Positions 48,224-60,109 of a stretch of 64,000 nt of DNA are shown here, piece by piece (within the stretch, counting starts at the first letter, position 1; every line of letters begins with the position of its first letter). Location: assembly GCA_918026815.1 (NCBI GenBank), contig CAKJVC010000010.1, positions 498,501-562,500 on the forward strand, written 5' to 3'. This stretch comes from Chalara sp. BL73. Taxonomy: Eukaryota; Ascomycota; Leotiomycetes; Helotiales. A model generated the notes under the pieces. The model did no database searches. It had not been told where the DNA came from and saw only the letters and a list, made by a program, of their open reading frames with translations. A program made the translations under genes and the position numbers.

Positions 48224-50126
48224 TGTCTTTTGCTGAATTAGTCAAAACCTGAGCTTAGAAATAAGACCTGAGAATGATAAATACCCTTGGGGTAGTCAAC
48301 TTTTTAGCTACAATTTCTTTCCTTTTTTTTTAAAAAAATAAGTCAATGGAATCAATCCGCTGTCGGATGCCCAACTGCAAACGCATTGGCTCTTCGATTT
48401 TATTGTGGTACTAGGGTATGAGCCGTTAGGACACCAAAATGCGCCGAGCCTATAACAGCTTTTCTGTTATTGGAGAATGTCGGTCGAAGAAAGCTCCCTG
48501 GTACTTGGCGGTCTATCCTTCAGCCTGACTTGTCCCAGTTCTCGAGCGAAGCATTTTCGCCTTGGGAGAAAGAACGTCAGCCGATGGTATGAATCTTCCC
48601 AGGGGCGACTCAGGTAGGCTGATCTGATTGATCTGGTTAAGGAGAGGATCCGCAGTCAGTCATAAAAAAGGAGCTGCGTATGAGGTAATTTTGAGCCCGA
48701 GATGCAAGCTCAGCTTGGCGGATCGGTAGATGGCCAAAGACCAAGCCTACACAAGACGGAGGGAAAAGCATGGCGTTCGACTAGGGGGCGGGTAATGGCT
48801 TTATAACTTGTAGAATCCTCCGGTACAAAAGGCTTGGGATGACGAGAAAGGCAGGAGCTTTAAGATGCGTCGTCATGTCGAGTCCTTGTGTGGAGATCTG
48901 ATTAGATTATCTGATCAATCTGATTAGATCCCGACATAAAAAAAAGCTTTGCTAATAATGCCCCTCCATAGCCAAGACCATTCTTGATGACCCCCACTTT
49001 AGACATGGGCAGAACTGGTTTTTATGTCCTAGAGGTGTTGACGGAGTAGGTACTCTTGATCATGCAATCTTGTGCGAGCATGAGGTAATGCGTTGTCAAT
49101 TCAATAGAGTAAACGCTTCTTGGCGAAACCATATAACGACTGAGATCTATTCCCCCTGAACTTTTTTTTTTTTCACATGAGGCGAGGAATTTATGATTCG
49201 TGTTGTCTGCAGCAATTTTTCCAATGCTCAAATTCCAGAACATTCAGTTTGCATGTACTGCTCTAATGCTTAGGTATTGCTTCAGCTTCTAGAAGATTTT
49301 GCAACTTCTGGACCAATACGTTCCAAATCACTAAAGTATAAAGCATGGACGTTGGGGTCATTCTGCATTAAATCAAAGATGAGACTTACCTCATCAGAGA
49401 TTAAGGTGAGACGTCAATAGTCGAAAGGATATGGTATGTCTTATTCCCAATGCTGTGAAAGATATTATATGTTCAGGGCAATCACTCAGTCAATTGATGA
49501 GGATACTGAAAAATATGCATTCTCAATGATCATTTTTGTTATTTTGTGTTTTAATATCATTCAACTGAACTTTGTCTTTCACAACAACATTTGTGTTATA
49601 TGACAATCACCCTTTCCCATCCTTGAATAAAGGAATAAAATCCACAAGCTGGATATGCTGCTTGTACTGTATCATTCTAGAAATTGCAAAACATGGTTGC
49701 TTTTCCCACCTTGAGCAACAGTCTCCCTACGAGAACCATTGTTTACACCCTGGATACATGCTTTTATAGAGTTATTCGCATTTCCACATCTGTAAGCATT
49801 ACAGAACGAGCGAGAAGTCTGATTGATTTAGGACACAGTTCCCCCCTTTCTTGCAACATTACTGGATACGGATAGCGTAATTGCAGGCTTTAAAAGTAGA
49901 AAAGTGACCTGCTTCCCCCCCCCCCTCTTTGCTCCCATTAACGTACGACACGTAGTGCATGTCTTGAAATTAGAATTGAGATTCGATATTGAGGAGATTA
50001 ATCCAGTTATCCATGTTCAAACCCGTCCATGATAGTCACGTAGGTCTGTGCTACACCCTGGAGGTATCTACATGTTTTAGATCCTCCTATTTTCGGTTTC
50101 GATATACAAGAGAAAGGGCTAGATTA
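48224..50126. other. 1.9-kb intergenic tract
   Basis: Contains A/T runs (T near 48323, T near 49158) and a C11 run at 49915-49925. It ends at the transposon. There is no supported gene, and the open frames here lack motifs. Confidence 0.5.
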
Positions 50127-50179
50127 AGTCCCCACCCCCCCCTTTCGGCCACCCCTGCCTTTCGGCCACCTCGCTTAGC
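50127..50179 (+). repeat. Left terminal inverted repeat
   Basis: It starts AGTCCCCACCCCCCCC and contains TTTCGGCCACC twice, about 17 bp apart. It is identical to the reverse complement of 51911-51963. The doubled motif inside each end is a likely transposase-binding site. Confidence 0.95.
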
Positions 50180-50210
50180 TCCCTCCCACCCACTTCAAAG
50201 CCTAATATCT

Positions 50211-51815
50211 CTACAACCCTTGAACTTCTATACAATCGCCCGTAGCCTCAGTATTTACAGACGAATCAGAGTCTCCTTCTTCAATTTCTCTATCCCCGGC
50301 TTCTATTTGGGCTACTTTAATGGCCCGGACGCTTGCAAACTTCGAATTCGGGCTTACTCTAACTTTCCGTCTTTTCTTAGGCTGGGACCCTTCTATTTTA
50401 GCTTTCAATTGTTTTATTCGAAGCTCTGCTTGGGCTAAAGCGTAGTCTTTCTCATCCCAGCCTTTTGCAAGCTTCTTAAAAAGCTGGCGACGAGTTGGGA
50501 GATCGGTCTTTCCTAATCGAGTAATTATATCGGCTTGTAAACGCACATCTCTAGCTTTTCTAGGGGTCTCCCATTGAATAGCTGATATATTCTTATTCCA
50601 TACCAGTCCTTTTTCCATAATCAAGTCCTTTGGAGCTGGTGCAAAGTTATTATTGCTATTTTCAAAAAGCAAACGGCTCATTAGAGGCTTAGCTATATTA
50701 ATCGGCCATAAACCGGTAGCCTTCTACCCAGCTTTAATATTCTTAAGTATCAGACTTTGTTCCCGGGCCTTCTGATAGCATAATAAAAAGTTCCGCTTTC
50801 CAATTGGAGTAAAATCAGACAAAAGACTTAAGTTACCAAGCTCTTTTCGGTAAGCTGCTTTCAAAGGGAAGAAAATTGATAAATCTAAAGGCTGTAAAAC
50901 GTGAGACGAGTAAGGAGGCAAAAACAGTAAGTATATATTATGCATAAAGCACGTATACATAAATTCTGTAGTCTCATGACTTCTATGGCCGTCTAGAACG
51001 AGCAGTCTAGACTTTTGAGGGTCCGGGAAAGCCGTAGAAGGTATAAATACTTTCTTAAGCTATTCCTGGGCTGTAACGTCTGTAGTCCAGCTATTTTCGG
51101 TAGCAGTAAAGTGCCAACGGCTAAACTTATCAAAGTTAGTAGGGAACTATTGTTGCTGTACTGATTTTCCTTTGTATATAACCAGTGGATCGAGCGCTCG
51201 GCCGGTGGCTGAAATACATTCAATAAATGAGGTCCAAGCTCTAGATCCGGGCTGCTTTCTCTGAATAAAACGCCGATTTTTACTCCCAACGACTAGCCCA
51301 TTAACTCCTTGGCCTTCTATAATGCCAGCTTCGTCTATATTCCACCGATTTTCCGGCTTAATTGCTTTGATTTCAGGAATTTGGAATTTTTGGAACCAAA
51401 GCTTTATAATTTCTGACGTAGCTCTATTGACACGTACAGAATCAATACTATACTGTCTCTTAGTCCGGAGAATGGGATTCCTTTTCAAAAAGCTTCGTAT
51501 CTAGCGTTTTCCTAGTGTAGTAGTGTCTCCTCGTACAGTTAAAAGCCGCTGAGCAAAGTCTTTAATCTGCGAGTGCGTAGGGCTAAGCCCTAAGCTTTCT
51601 TGAACTAGAATCCAGTCTGTTAAGCGCTTCTCCTGAACCGGAGCTAGCTTTTGCAGTGCTTCAGCACCTGTTTGACGGGTTTAGTGGCCATAAATCCTAC
51701 TTTGAAGAGTAGACCTTGGTATGCTTTATTCGAGACTAGCTTTTCGGATAGAATCACCCTGGCTAATAGCTTCAAGGGCCCGTAATAAGTCTTTTTCCAT
51801 ATACTGAGGCTTCAT
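50211..51815 (-). pseudogene. Pogo-type transposase with six in-frame stop codons
   Basis: The frame runs from an ATG at 51815 to a stop at 50211, 535 codons, with no insertion or deletion. In-frame stops fall at codons 30, 45, 105, 223, 252 and 364 (51726, 51681, 51501, 51147, 51060, 50724). The last four are TAG where Trp (TGG) is plausible, for example QQ-stop-FPT. The first two are TAA. The N-terminus has the Psq/CENP-B-like helix-turn-helix (EAISQGDSIRKASLE, IPRSTLQSRI). The DDE domain includes RWNIDEAGIIEGQG, RLLVLDGHRSH and LPPYSSHVLQPLDL, so all three acidic positions look kept. The basic tail has QPKKRRKVR, a nuclear signal. TGG to TAG and CAA to TAA are the changes expected from repeat-induced point mutation at CpA. 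The protein is inactive as written. Confidence 0.9.
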
Positions 51816-51910
51816 AATTAATTGCAATAGTAGCCACAATTTCAAAAGTATCAGATAAGTTATTATCAAATTATAATTATTCAAAGTGAGGGCATAAGAA
51901 GTTACGGTGT

Positions 51911-51963
51911 GCTAAGCGAGGTGGCCGAAAGGCAGGGGTGGCCGAAAGGGGGGGGTGGGGACT
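51911..51963 (-). repeat. Right terminal inverted repeat
   Basis: Perfect inverted copy of 50127-50179, ending GGGGACT next to the flanking TA at 51964-51965. Confidence 0.95.
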
Positions 51964-51965
51964 TA

Positions 51966-53079
51966 GCAGCAAATCAAAGCAACAATAACCTTAGACAGTG
52001 CTGTGAATTTTGGAGTTTACGGAGCAGTAAATTATGCTTGGATATCCTCCCAGAGACACAGCGAAGGATGCCGTGACGGCAATATTCATATTGACAGGCG
52101 CATGGGATAACACTCCATTTGGGTGAATAGTTCGGAAACGTGAAGTTGCTTGTGTTTTTTACCACAAAAATAAAGCGTCAAATGAGGATACAACATTTAA
52201 GTGCAACAATCTTACTCAAAATAGTTGAAATGGGCTCCAAAGATCATTTCTTGGGGACTAAAGTGAGCATCAAGAAGCTTCAGTATGTATTTCCAAGGGT
52301 AATTATCATCTGCTGAACTTCAAGTGAATTCTCAATTTGTACAGTTCCCTCAATATCCGATAGTCAATAATTCATGGGAAGATGGAAAAACATCATCGGC
52401 TTAGGTACTGGGAGTTAGCTTGAGTGGGTGTCAATATGAGTTGACCAGGTAGGTTGGTAATAGGGGTTAGCTACGTAGGTTAGCTTGACGGGTTAGGTAG
52501 GTGGGTTAGCAACGTAGGTGGCTTGAGGGGTTAGCATGATGGGTTGGTGTTAAGGGTCGATATAGAGTGATGTCAGTCAATATGGGTTAGCTTCATGGGC
52601 TGCTGAACGCATATCGAACCAAGAATACACCACTAATCACCTTCTATCTGCCAATTACAGTGGACAACACATCTACAAACAACAACCTCACTTAGTCAAA
52701 TGAAGCAAGGCAAAAGAGATGTCTTGAAAAAAAACGAGTAGCATATTCTTCTAAAAACACACTAAAAACACACTTAAAACCCACAGGATTGCTAGTTCCA
52801 GCCCATCCCAAACCTGGTTCCATGCCTACTATTTTCATCCCAATCCCAATCCCAATCCAAAACACCATTTGAATCCTTTCAAGAAAGTAATCATGATCAT
52901 AACCCCCTCAATAAAGGATCAATCAACCCATCTTCCTCTGCTTGGCTCTCCAAGACTACCCTCATCGAATCACCCGTCTCCTCAAGCACAATCCCCATTA
53001 GTTTACATCTAGGCATCAACCAGCCCATCTGACTCTGTCTCCCCTTCGTGGAGGCCCGTTCCTCCGCCCACTTTCTTTG
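51966..53079. other. Intergenic tract with GGTTAGC-rich segment
   Basis: AT-rich DNA, then a G-rich repetitive stretch at 52411-52600, then the 3' flank of the regulator gene. There is no coding sequence supported. Confidence 0.5.
52411..52600. repeat. Degenerate GTTAGC minisatellite
   Basis: The hexamer GTTAGC occurs six times in about 180 bp (near 52413, 52466, 52479, 52504, 52529, 52585). It is mostly inside units resembling GGGTTAGCTTGATGGGT, with GTAGGT motifs between. Unit length varies (roughly 13-55 bp), so it is an old or unstable array. It contains GGTTAG, a permutation of the TTAGGG telomere repeat, but it is not a telomere tract. Confidence 0.6.
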
Positions 53080-55797
53080 CTAGAACTGAAAGAAATCCAG
53101 CTCTTTATTCCCTCCCACAGTTTGGCCCACCCCATTCTGACCTCCACCTCCAACTAGCACATCCATATCTGTACCGCCATATTCGCCGCATAAATCTTGC
53201 CCCATCCACGGCATGCCTACGTTTGAGAAATGCATTGGATAGTCGAGAGCGTTGAGATCCGAGGTGAGGTTCGGCCATGCCGCGCGCTCGGAGCGAGGGG
53301 TTACCATTACGTAGCCGTCTCGGGGTTCAGTGTCGTTTGATTCCGCGAATGAGAAATTGTTTGTGGAGAGGGAGACGGAGGTGCTTTGTGTGGTTTCGTT
53401 GAATTCCATAGCTGGCATACTTGGTCTTGTGGAGGATCTTGATAGTTGCCGTTTCTTAAAGGTCCGTATCTCCTCGTCGTCAATCGCATTACTATCTCTT
53501 CTCATTGGCAAGCTGGAACTCTCGCCTAGAAATCTTCCTACCCCGAAATCAGGTGGTGGCGTCTTTGCGGATGCGTTTTGCAGCTCGATCATTACCGCTT
53601 GGAGTATACTCGACATGCTTTGCGCGGGCTGGTAGGTAGAGCTCATGTCGTGTAGCGCGCCTGCTAGGCATTCGAGATATTGGAGGTTGTTCTTGCGATC
53701 GTTAGGGTTCTTGATGAACGCCAGCGCTGCGATGAGAGCCGTGGCTGCGGTTCCAGCATGCTGCATACCTGTGCAGAATATTTGTCGCGTATCGAAGCGT
53801 TGCCTATGATGCCAGAAGATTCGGGCTACGCGGATAGCCTGCCGTGTGCAGATGGATCGAGACATGAAGCTGTGGTTGTTATGGGTATTTATATAAGCAT
53901 CTTCTTCTTGCCCGTCATCTGAACTAGGAGGTGTTGGGTCTTGGTACCGTGCCCACGGTCGGTGGAGGAGTATTAGGCTGCAGTGGTATTGTTGATGAAG
54001 AAGAAAGAAGGAGAATGGGGCGGTTTGAATGTTTGCTGGCTTCCAGATGAGATTTTCCGGAAGTCGACGATACCAGGTCTGGAGTTGCCGATCTAGATTC
54101 ATGACATATAGGTAAGCGCTGTCTGCTTTGTCATCATCTTGAATAGATTGTTCTACTCCTGGATCCCGGATTTCCGCGATCTTTCCTGCAAGCTCCATTA
54201 AATCCAACAATTCTTCATAAATTTGTGTCTCCAGGCTCTTTTGGATACCCGCCGGTTTACAGGCTGACAGACTTGCGAACTGCTTCGATAATCTATACAT
54301 CTCTAAATCCGAACTTTTGATACCAGTAGGCCGACCTAAAAAAAGAGCCCAATACCTAGAGGAAATTAGCCTGAAGGAATTACAGACTATTGAACGCACA
54401 TACTTATCATAAATGACACATGCAAACAAAGTCATTTGCCTGATCTGCACTTCTCGCTCGGGGAGGCCATCATTCCTGCAGTCCAAATGTAGTCCCAAAT
54501 CGAAACATAGCCTATTGGCCATTCCAGCATACATCCATCCCACATTATCTCGTCCCACTCCGCACTCTAAATCTCCCAATATCAGAAATGCCTGCACGGA
54601 AGGCATTCCACCAGGGCGCTCTAACTCCGAGTCTACCATATACTTTGCTTCACGATGTAACGTACATTCGCGATTACCCAGCGTTATCATTTTCATATCC
54701 TCTCTGCTCAAATCTGCGAATCTGTAACCCATTGCCAGGATTGAAATATGTAAAAAGCCAGAGTAATATTTGTTGTTTGAGTTTCTTAGATCCTCGTTAA
54801 AGGCTTCTTTATGCACAATTTGAAGGACTGTATTGTAGTGCTCCCAGAAAAGATTCATAAGGTAATCGTGTGTTTCTATTGATAGTGAACGAATTATACG
54901 TTCTGTGCGCCGGACTTGCTCTGGCAGTTCGCGCTGGTCTACTACTCCGTTGCCCTCCGCATAAATATGGCAATTTGAGGTAGGACCAAAGAACCGCAAT
55001 CTTCCGCTCAGTTGATCAAAACTCAAGTGGCCACGAGTAGAGAGTAACATAGAAACCAAACCCTCCTTCTTTGAAGGGGTGATCCTCGGCCGAGGGTGTG
55101 CGTTTTCTGAGAGGCTATTTGACAAGTTGTTGTCTTGGTACCCGTTGTCACCATCTGTGGAACCATCATGCATACTTCTTGGGGTGGTGCTCGCTTGCGC
55201 TGATGTAAACTGGCCTTGGCTTTGGGAGGAATCTGTATTTGCTTGCGATGCTACAGCCTCTGCTCTTGTTTTGGGAGGATAATTCGCAGGTGGAATTTCC
55301 TTTCCATTCTCAGCGAGCATGCCCTCAAGCAAAGCTACCCGATCTGTAAGAGACGACATATATGCTTTTGAAATTGGCCTAAACCTGTAAGTGAAATTCA
55401 TCGACAGAAGTCAAATCACCTACCTCCTCCGCTCATCATCATTTTTAATGATACATTCGGTTTTCGATCGTTTGCAAGAAGTGCAGTCTCGTTCTCCAGG
55501 TGGTACCACGCACTTTTATGCATGTTAGTCCTATTCTCTCTATTCCGCAAGATCCGAGAATCCACATACCCTAATCCTTCGATCACGGCAAGAGGCACAA
55601 GCTATACTTGCTCTGTGGCGATTTTTCTCGCTCTTTTCCTTGCTTGGAGCTTTGGTTGGAGGAGCATTCTCAGCTACTGCTTCCGTGGTCGAAAAGTTTA
55701 TGCTGCTGCTTGCCATGACAGTTGAGCTGGAATTTGAGCTTTCCGCCATGTGCCTCTTCATCGACGCGTCGTGCTCAAATAGACTATTGATACGCAT
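53080..55797 (-). CDS. Zn(II)2Cys6 transcription factor with fungal_trans (MHR) domain
   Basis: Four exons, 55797-55570, 55512-55424, 55384-54404 and 54355-53080, encode 857 residues. Introns are 57, 39 and 48 bp. The zinc cluster has cysteines at 67, 70, 77, 86, 89 and 96 (C-X2-C-X6-C-X8-C-X2-C-X6-C), the third exactly at the start of exon 2. A linker and coiled coil follow: RPISKAYMSSLTDRVALLEG. The middle homology region includes RLCFDLGLHLDCR and, after splicing, CVIYDKYWALFLGRPTGIKS. The last intron is 48 bp with no in-frame stop, so its retention would only insert 16 residues into that motif. The C-terminus is acidic and Gly-rich. The gene sits 1.5 kb downstream of the BVMO gene end, on the same strand, and could be its local regulator; this is inference. 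Confidence 0.9.
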
Positions 55798-57269
55798 GGA
55801 CGTTTGTCTATCACTTCTTTGCTTAAGAATAACTTGTATGTTGGCTTTGGTCGGTATGTATAGAACCTACGTACTTTGGCTACAAATGGGATAAAGTATT
55901 AGGCGGGGACGGCTTCCCCTACGGCAAGTTCTTAAGAAGATTTTTTATGGTTGCGTTGCACAAGGTTGAGGGCTTGGGACTAGCTTCCCCAGCCTGAAAA
56001 TGCCAACTTTACCAAAGCAGGGGATATGCACAGACATAGACCCAGCTTGCGGGATTAGTATGCTTGGCCATGAAATGTATAGCTATTCCCCCAGATCCTC
56101 CTGCAGACCCAGAACCAGTGAGCTCCACCAGCCGATGTATCCAATCGCCGTGCTTGAGTTTGATCCCAGGACCCCAACATGAGCTTACTAGCGTGCTGAC
56201 GAAGAGTTTTTGTCTGCATCATCGTGAGTAGTTAGTGAACTTAAATGAGGCGGGTTCAGATGGAGCAGTATGCAGATGGTGACCCACTTGACTCGTGCTG
56301 CCAGGATCATGCATATAGTTTGACTCGAAAGGTTTAAGAAGTAGCATCTCTCTCACTGAAAATACGGTCGCATGTTGGTTGCCAAATGCAGGCCCCCTTG
56401 AAGAGGATCGAAGCTTCGGCTTCCCTCCGAAACATTCAAGCAGCATCGTTCACTGGCTTCTTGACATCGCTTGCACTAAGCAATGTACTTTTGGGGGCGG
56501 GGTTTGTGGGGACGCGGGGAACTCTCCCACTTTTAGGTATCTACAGTGCTCCAGCTTGGAGAATAGTTGAAGAATCCCACTACTGTGTCCATTCTTATAT
56601 ACTCGAATATCTCTGGCTCAGCAAACACTGACACAAGATGCTAAATCAAATGCATAAAATGTGGTATACCTGGGCATCGAAAGGAAAGGATCGCCGATAT
56701 AGCGCGGAATCATCCGTTCAATTTGAGGTGGGTTGGTGGTAGAAGGAGCTGAGGCGCCAATAGACGACCTGTGACCCGTCTTCGCAAACGCCCCCAGCTC
56801 TTATCGCCGGCTCTAGAACCTGGAAACTCGTCTCGAGCAACGCTTACAACCACGGGCCGCATTAACCCTGTCGCTCTCCATTCGAAGAGAGCCAGGAATT
56901 AGGCACTTATTCATGAAGTGTCTGATAGCAAAAGTCTGGGAAATTGCTGCACTCCTCTAACCAACCTAATTAAAAGATTGTTGACTCAACAGCGTTGACT
57001 CGAATGGTGTCAGATAAATGACAACTAATAGATCATCATGGCTTGAACTACAGATACCACAGAAATGCCGGACTCGGGTGGATCGACCATTTCTGGCTGA
57101 AATGAAATACGCTCAAAATGCTGAAATAGAAGCAACCACCCTGAACACTGGGACAGGAGATCTGGGCGGGGACAAGCTGCCCAGCCTGTCCCGAGGATAT
57201 CCCGTCACAAACCGAGTCAAGATTTCTTGATCTTGATGCTAGGTGCATTTAAATACCTAGCCAGCACAT
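55798..57269. other. Intergenic tract
   Basis: No gene supported; the tract contains the promoter of the regulator and the 3' flank of the monooxygenase gene. Short frames at 56219-56631 show no motif. Confidence 0.45.
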
Positions 57270-59252
57270 CTAATCAATTAACCATGGGTGGTCACTATTC
57301 CGTACATAGGGAGCGAGGCCGAGCATATCATTTGTGAGGTTCGCTTTAACCTCACCAGTCCCTAGGAAGGCAAAGCGGTTCTTGTATCGATACCGGATAT
57401 TGTAGTCCTCGTAACGAGGTTCTTTGATTGTTTTGAGGAAATGAATGGTCTGCTAAATGTTAGCATTCTCCAAACACCTCGTCTAAACCCGGCATGCTGC
57501 ATAGCAGACTGTAGCTCAGAAAGTTGGGATATATGCAAACAACTCACCGAACCAGGCCATAGATAGATGCGATTTTTGACCTTGCCATCCTTGAACCACG
57601 ACCGACATTCCTCCTGCCAAACAGTGGTCTTGTGAAACTCATCAAAATGAGCATAGATGTCGTCTAAAGCTTCTTGTTTGACATCGATGGACTTGATCTT
57701 ATCTTTTTGGATCTTGCACATCATTTGTACTGCATACTCTATACTGGTTTCAATAGATGGGAGGAGGGTTCCACTGGACCACGTTGCGCCTGGCCCCTGC
57801 GTCTAATTAGCATCCTTTCAAGCACCGATAAGAACTTAAGACATACAACTATGGTGTAGTAATTGGGAAATCGTGGAGCTGAAAGTCCTAAGTAAAGGTT
57901 TACCCCAGATCCCCAGTCGTCATGTAAGCTAACACCATCACCGTTTATAAGGTTAAATGCAGGCTTGAACGCTACTTGAAATCCAGTCGCACAGACCAAT
58001 ACATCCATTGGATGAGTTACTCCATCTTCAGTGACGATGCCTTCCGCTACAATCTTCTTGATTCCGCCAAATACTGGAGTCACATTGGGCTTCACCAACG
58101 CTTCCAGATAGCCATCCCCAGGAGAGATTCTTCGGCACCCTGGTGACCATGATGGGATGATGAATTTCTTTAATTCTTCATTACCAGGCCCAATGCGACG
58201 GTTCATCTCCTTGGTGATAACATCTCGGAACGCGTTTGACATATCAGAGCCTTGTTGATACATGCCAAATAGCGAATTGATCTCTGCCTCGATCTTTTTT
58301 CGGAATTGCAACAAGTACTCCGGGTCTTCGTTGAATTTCTTCTTGTCTGCGTCCGTAAATGTGTATTGTCTATTTCCTGGATCTGTCTCTTGTCTAAGTT
58401 CGTTCAAAGCGCCTGTTAAACCGTTAGTATCATCGTATATACACTAGAACCAGTTGACATACCACCGCCAAATGGAGGGCTAATCCACGTAGAGCTTCGC
58501 ATGAAAACTTCCATGCTCTTAACGACCTTCTGCAACGCTGGCACGATCTGCACAGAACTACTTCCTGTTCCAATAACACCAATCGCCTTATCCTCGAAAT
58601 CTATGGAATGGTCCCAGTTTGCAGAGTGCGTCTTTGGCCCCTTGAAGTCATGTAACCCTTCAATATCTGGCCACTTCCAGTTATTCAGAATTCCACTACC
58701 GTTGACAAGGACATGGCACCAATCAGTTGACAGCTCCTTTGTTACTTGGTTCTCCAAAGTGATTGTCCACTTTCCCTCCTCCTCATTCCATCGTCCTTCG
58801 ACGATCTTGGTATTTAATTTCATGTACTGCTGGCTGTGATGTCGCTTCGCAAAACCTTCAAAGTACTTCTGAATCTCTGGCCCATAAGCGAAGTAATGGC
58901 TCCAATTAGGATTAGGGTCCCAGGAGAATGTGTAGAGGTGTGAGGGAATGTCGCAAGCAACACCAGGATATGTATTTTCATACCACGTACCACCAAAGTG
59001 AGGGTTCTTCTCGTATAGCGTCAGCTCCCATGAGCCTGCCTCTAGCATACGTTCCATCTTGTATGCAAGGCATAGCCCACTTGCACCAGCTCCAACGCTG
59101 GCAACACGTAATTTTGATGGCTTGGAGTGATATTGTTTGAGAACTGTGTATGAATCCGACGAAGAAGATGGGTACTCAGTACCATTGCCATTCACATTGA
59201 TTCCCATTGGTTCTGGCACTCCATTCGCAGGTGGCATTGCTGAAGGGGCCAT
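57270..59252 (-). CDS. Baeyer-Villiger-type flavin monooxygenase
   Basis: Four exons, 59252-58463, 58412-57847, 57796-57548 and 57449-57270, encode 594 residues; introns are 50, 50 and 98 bp. Motifs are the FAD Rossmann site VGAGASGLCLAY (53-64), GGTWYENTYPG (87-97), the BVMO fingerprint FKGPKTHSANWD (203-214; F-x-G-x3-H-x3-W-D) and the NADPH Rossmann site GVIGTGSSSVQIVP (225-238), then LVCATGFQVAF. The enzyme should insert oxygen next to a carbonyl, or oxidise a heteroatom, using NADPH and O2. The open frame upstream of 59252 starts at TTG, so the ATG at 59252 (MAPSAMPPANG) is chosen. Fungal relatives act on steroids, cyclic ketones and polyketide intermediates. The ligase and SDR beside it suggest a shared pathway. 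Confidence 0.93.
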
Positions 59253-60109
59253 TTTATCAGACTGTGTGTTGTATCTGTGGTATATTCTGGCGCAACGCAG
59301 AGAGACGGAAATCAAGGAAGGGTAGTTATTTTCACGGCGCCAAAGAGAGTCGTGACATTTTTGAAACGTACGAAGAGAAGCTTATACAGAAGATAATTTC
59401 ATGTGTATAGCAAGGTACTTACTCATTAGGTTGAAGATGTGCTCCACTTCCCCAGACTCTCCCCATTACGGTGGTTGCTGAAGGCGCGCATCACCCATGA
59501 TTTGGGATATGAGTATCCGGGTAAACAAGATGTAGCTACCGCCGCTCACTACCCGTCCAGGTAATCAGCCGAAGTCCATCCCATGTCCACGAGCTATGTC
59601 CACAGTGCCAGCTTGGCGCCAGCCGTCTCCACACCCGTCTTGGAGAAGGAGGGGCACGAGGTTGTCCAACCGCGGATCATCGGAAACGTACCCAGTCACT
59701 CTGTGAGCGAGAAGGGTTGATGCGGGGGAGAGAAGGAAAAGGACTTCCGTCAAAGGGATGTGTGGTGGGGAGGTTGGACTTGGCAGGACAGGACTCGAAG
59801 TCTTTGAGTCAAGAAGAGCACGTGATCATAATATCTTGACTCTGCATTTGAAAATAGTGGGGCCATTTGTATAAAAATAGAGCCGAATCCGAGGCTGAGA
59901 CTTGATGCAAGGCTGATGAACAAACTGAAGTCGTGCAAAGAAATTAAGTTTGTAAAAGGGTTTAGATTTCGTGGGAAATTTGTAGCTGTGGCAAAATTGG
60001 AAGAAAAATGGAACCTTGGAGGAGGGTTGTATAACACACCAGAAAAACGTAGCTGGATGAGGATTGAGGCATTGTAGACCTATGTTTGAATACATATGAT
60101 GCAGATAGC
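59253..60109. other. Intergenic tract
   Basis: Promoter side of the monooxygenase gene and 3' flank of the ligase gene. Minus frames at 59750-60095 have no motif. Confidence 0.45.

Larger units (their letters stand above)
50127..51963 (-). mobile_element. Pogo/Fot1-like DNA transposon with 53-bp perfect TIRs
   Basis: The 1,837-bp element is bounded by perfect 53-bp terminal inverted repeats and flanked by TA on both sides (50125-50126 and 51964-51965), the target duplication of Tc1/mariner elements. Most of the interior is one transposase gene on the minus strand with a helix-turn-helix and DDE domain. It belongs to the pogo/Fot1-Tigger group by the transposase motifs. The TIRs are identical although the gene has six stop codons. 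Confidence 0.93.

Noticed and set aside
50211..51815. Stop-codon reassignment or programmed read-through of the transposase
   Set aside because: TAG and TAA end the other genes here, so recoding is unlikely; RIP-like mutation explains TGG to TAG more simply.
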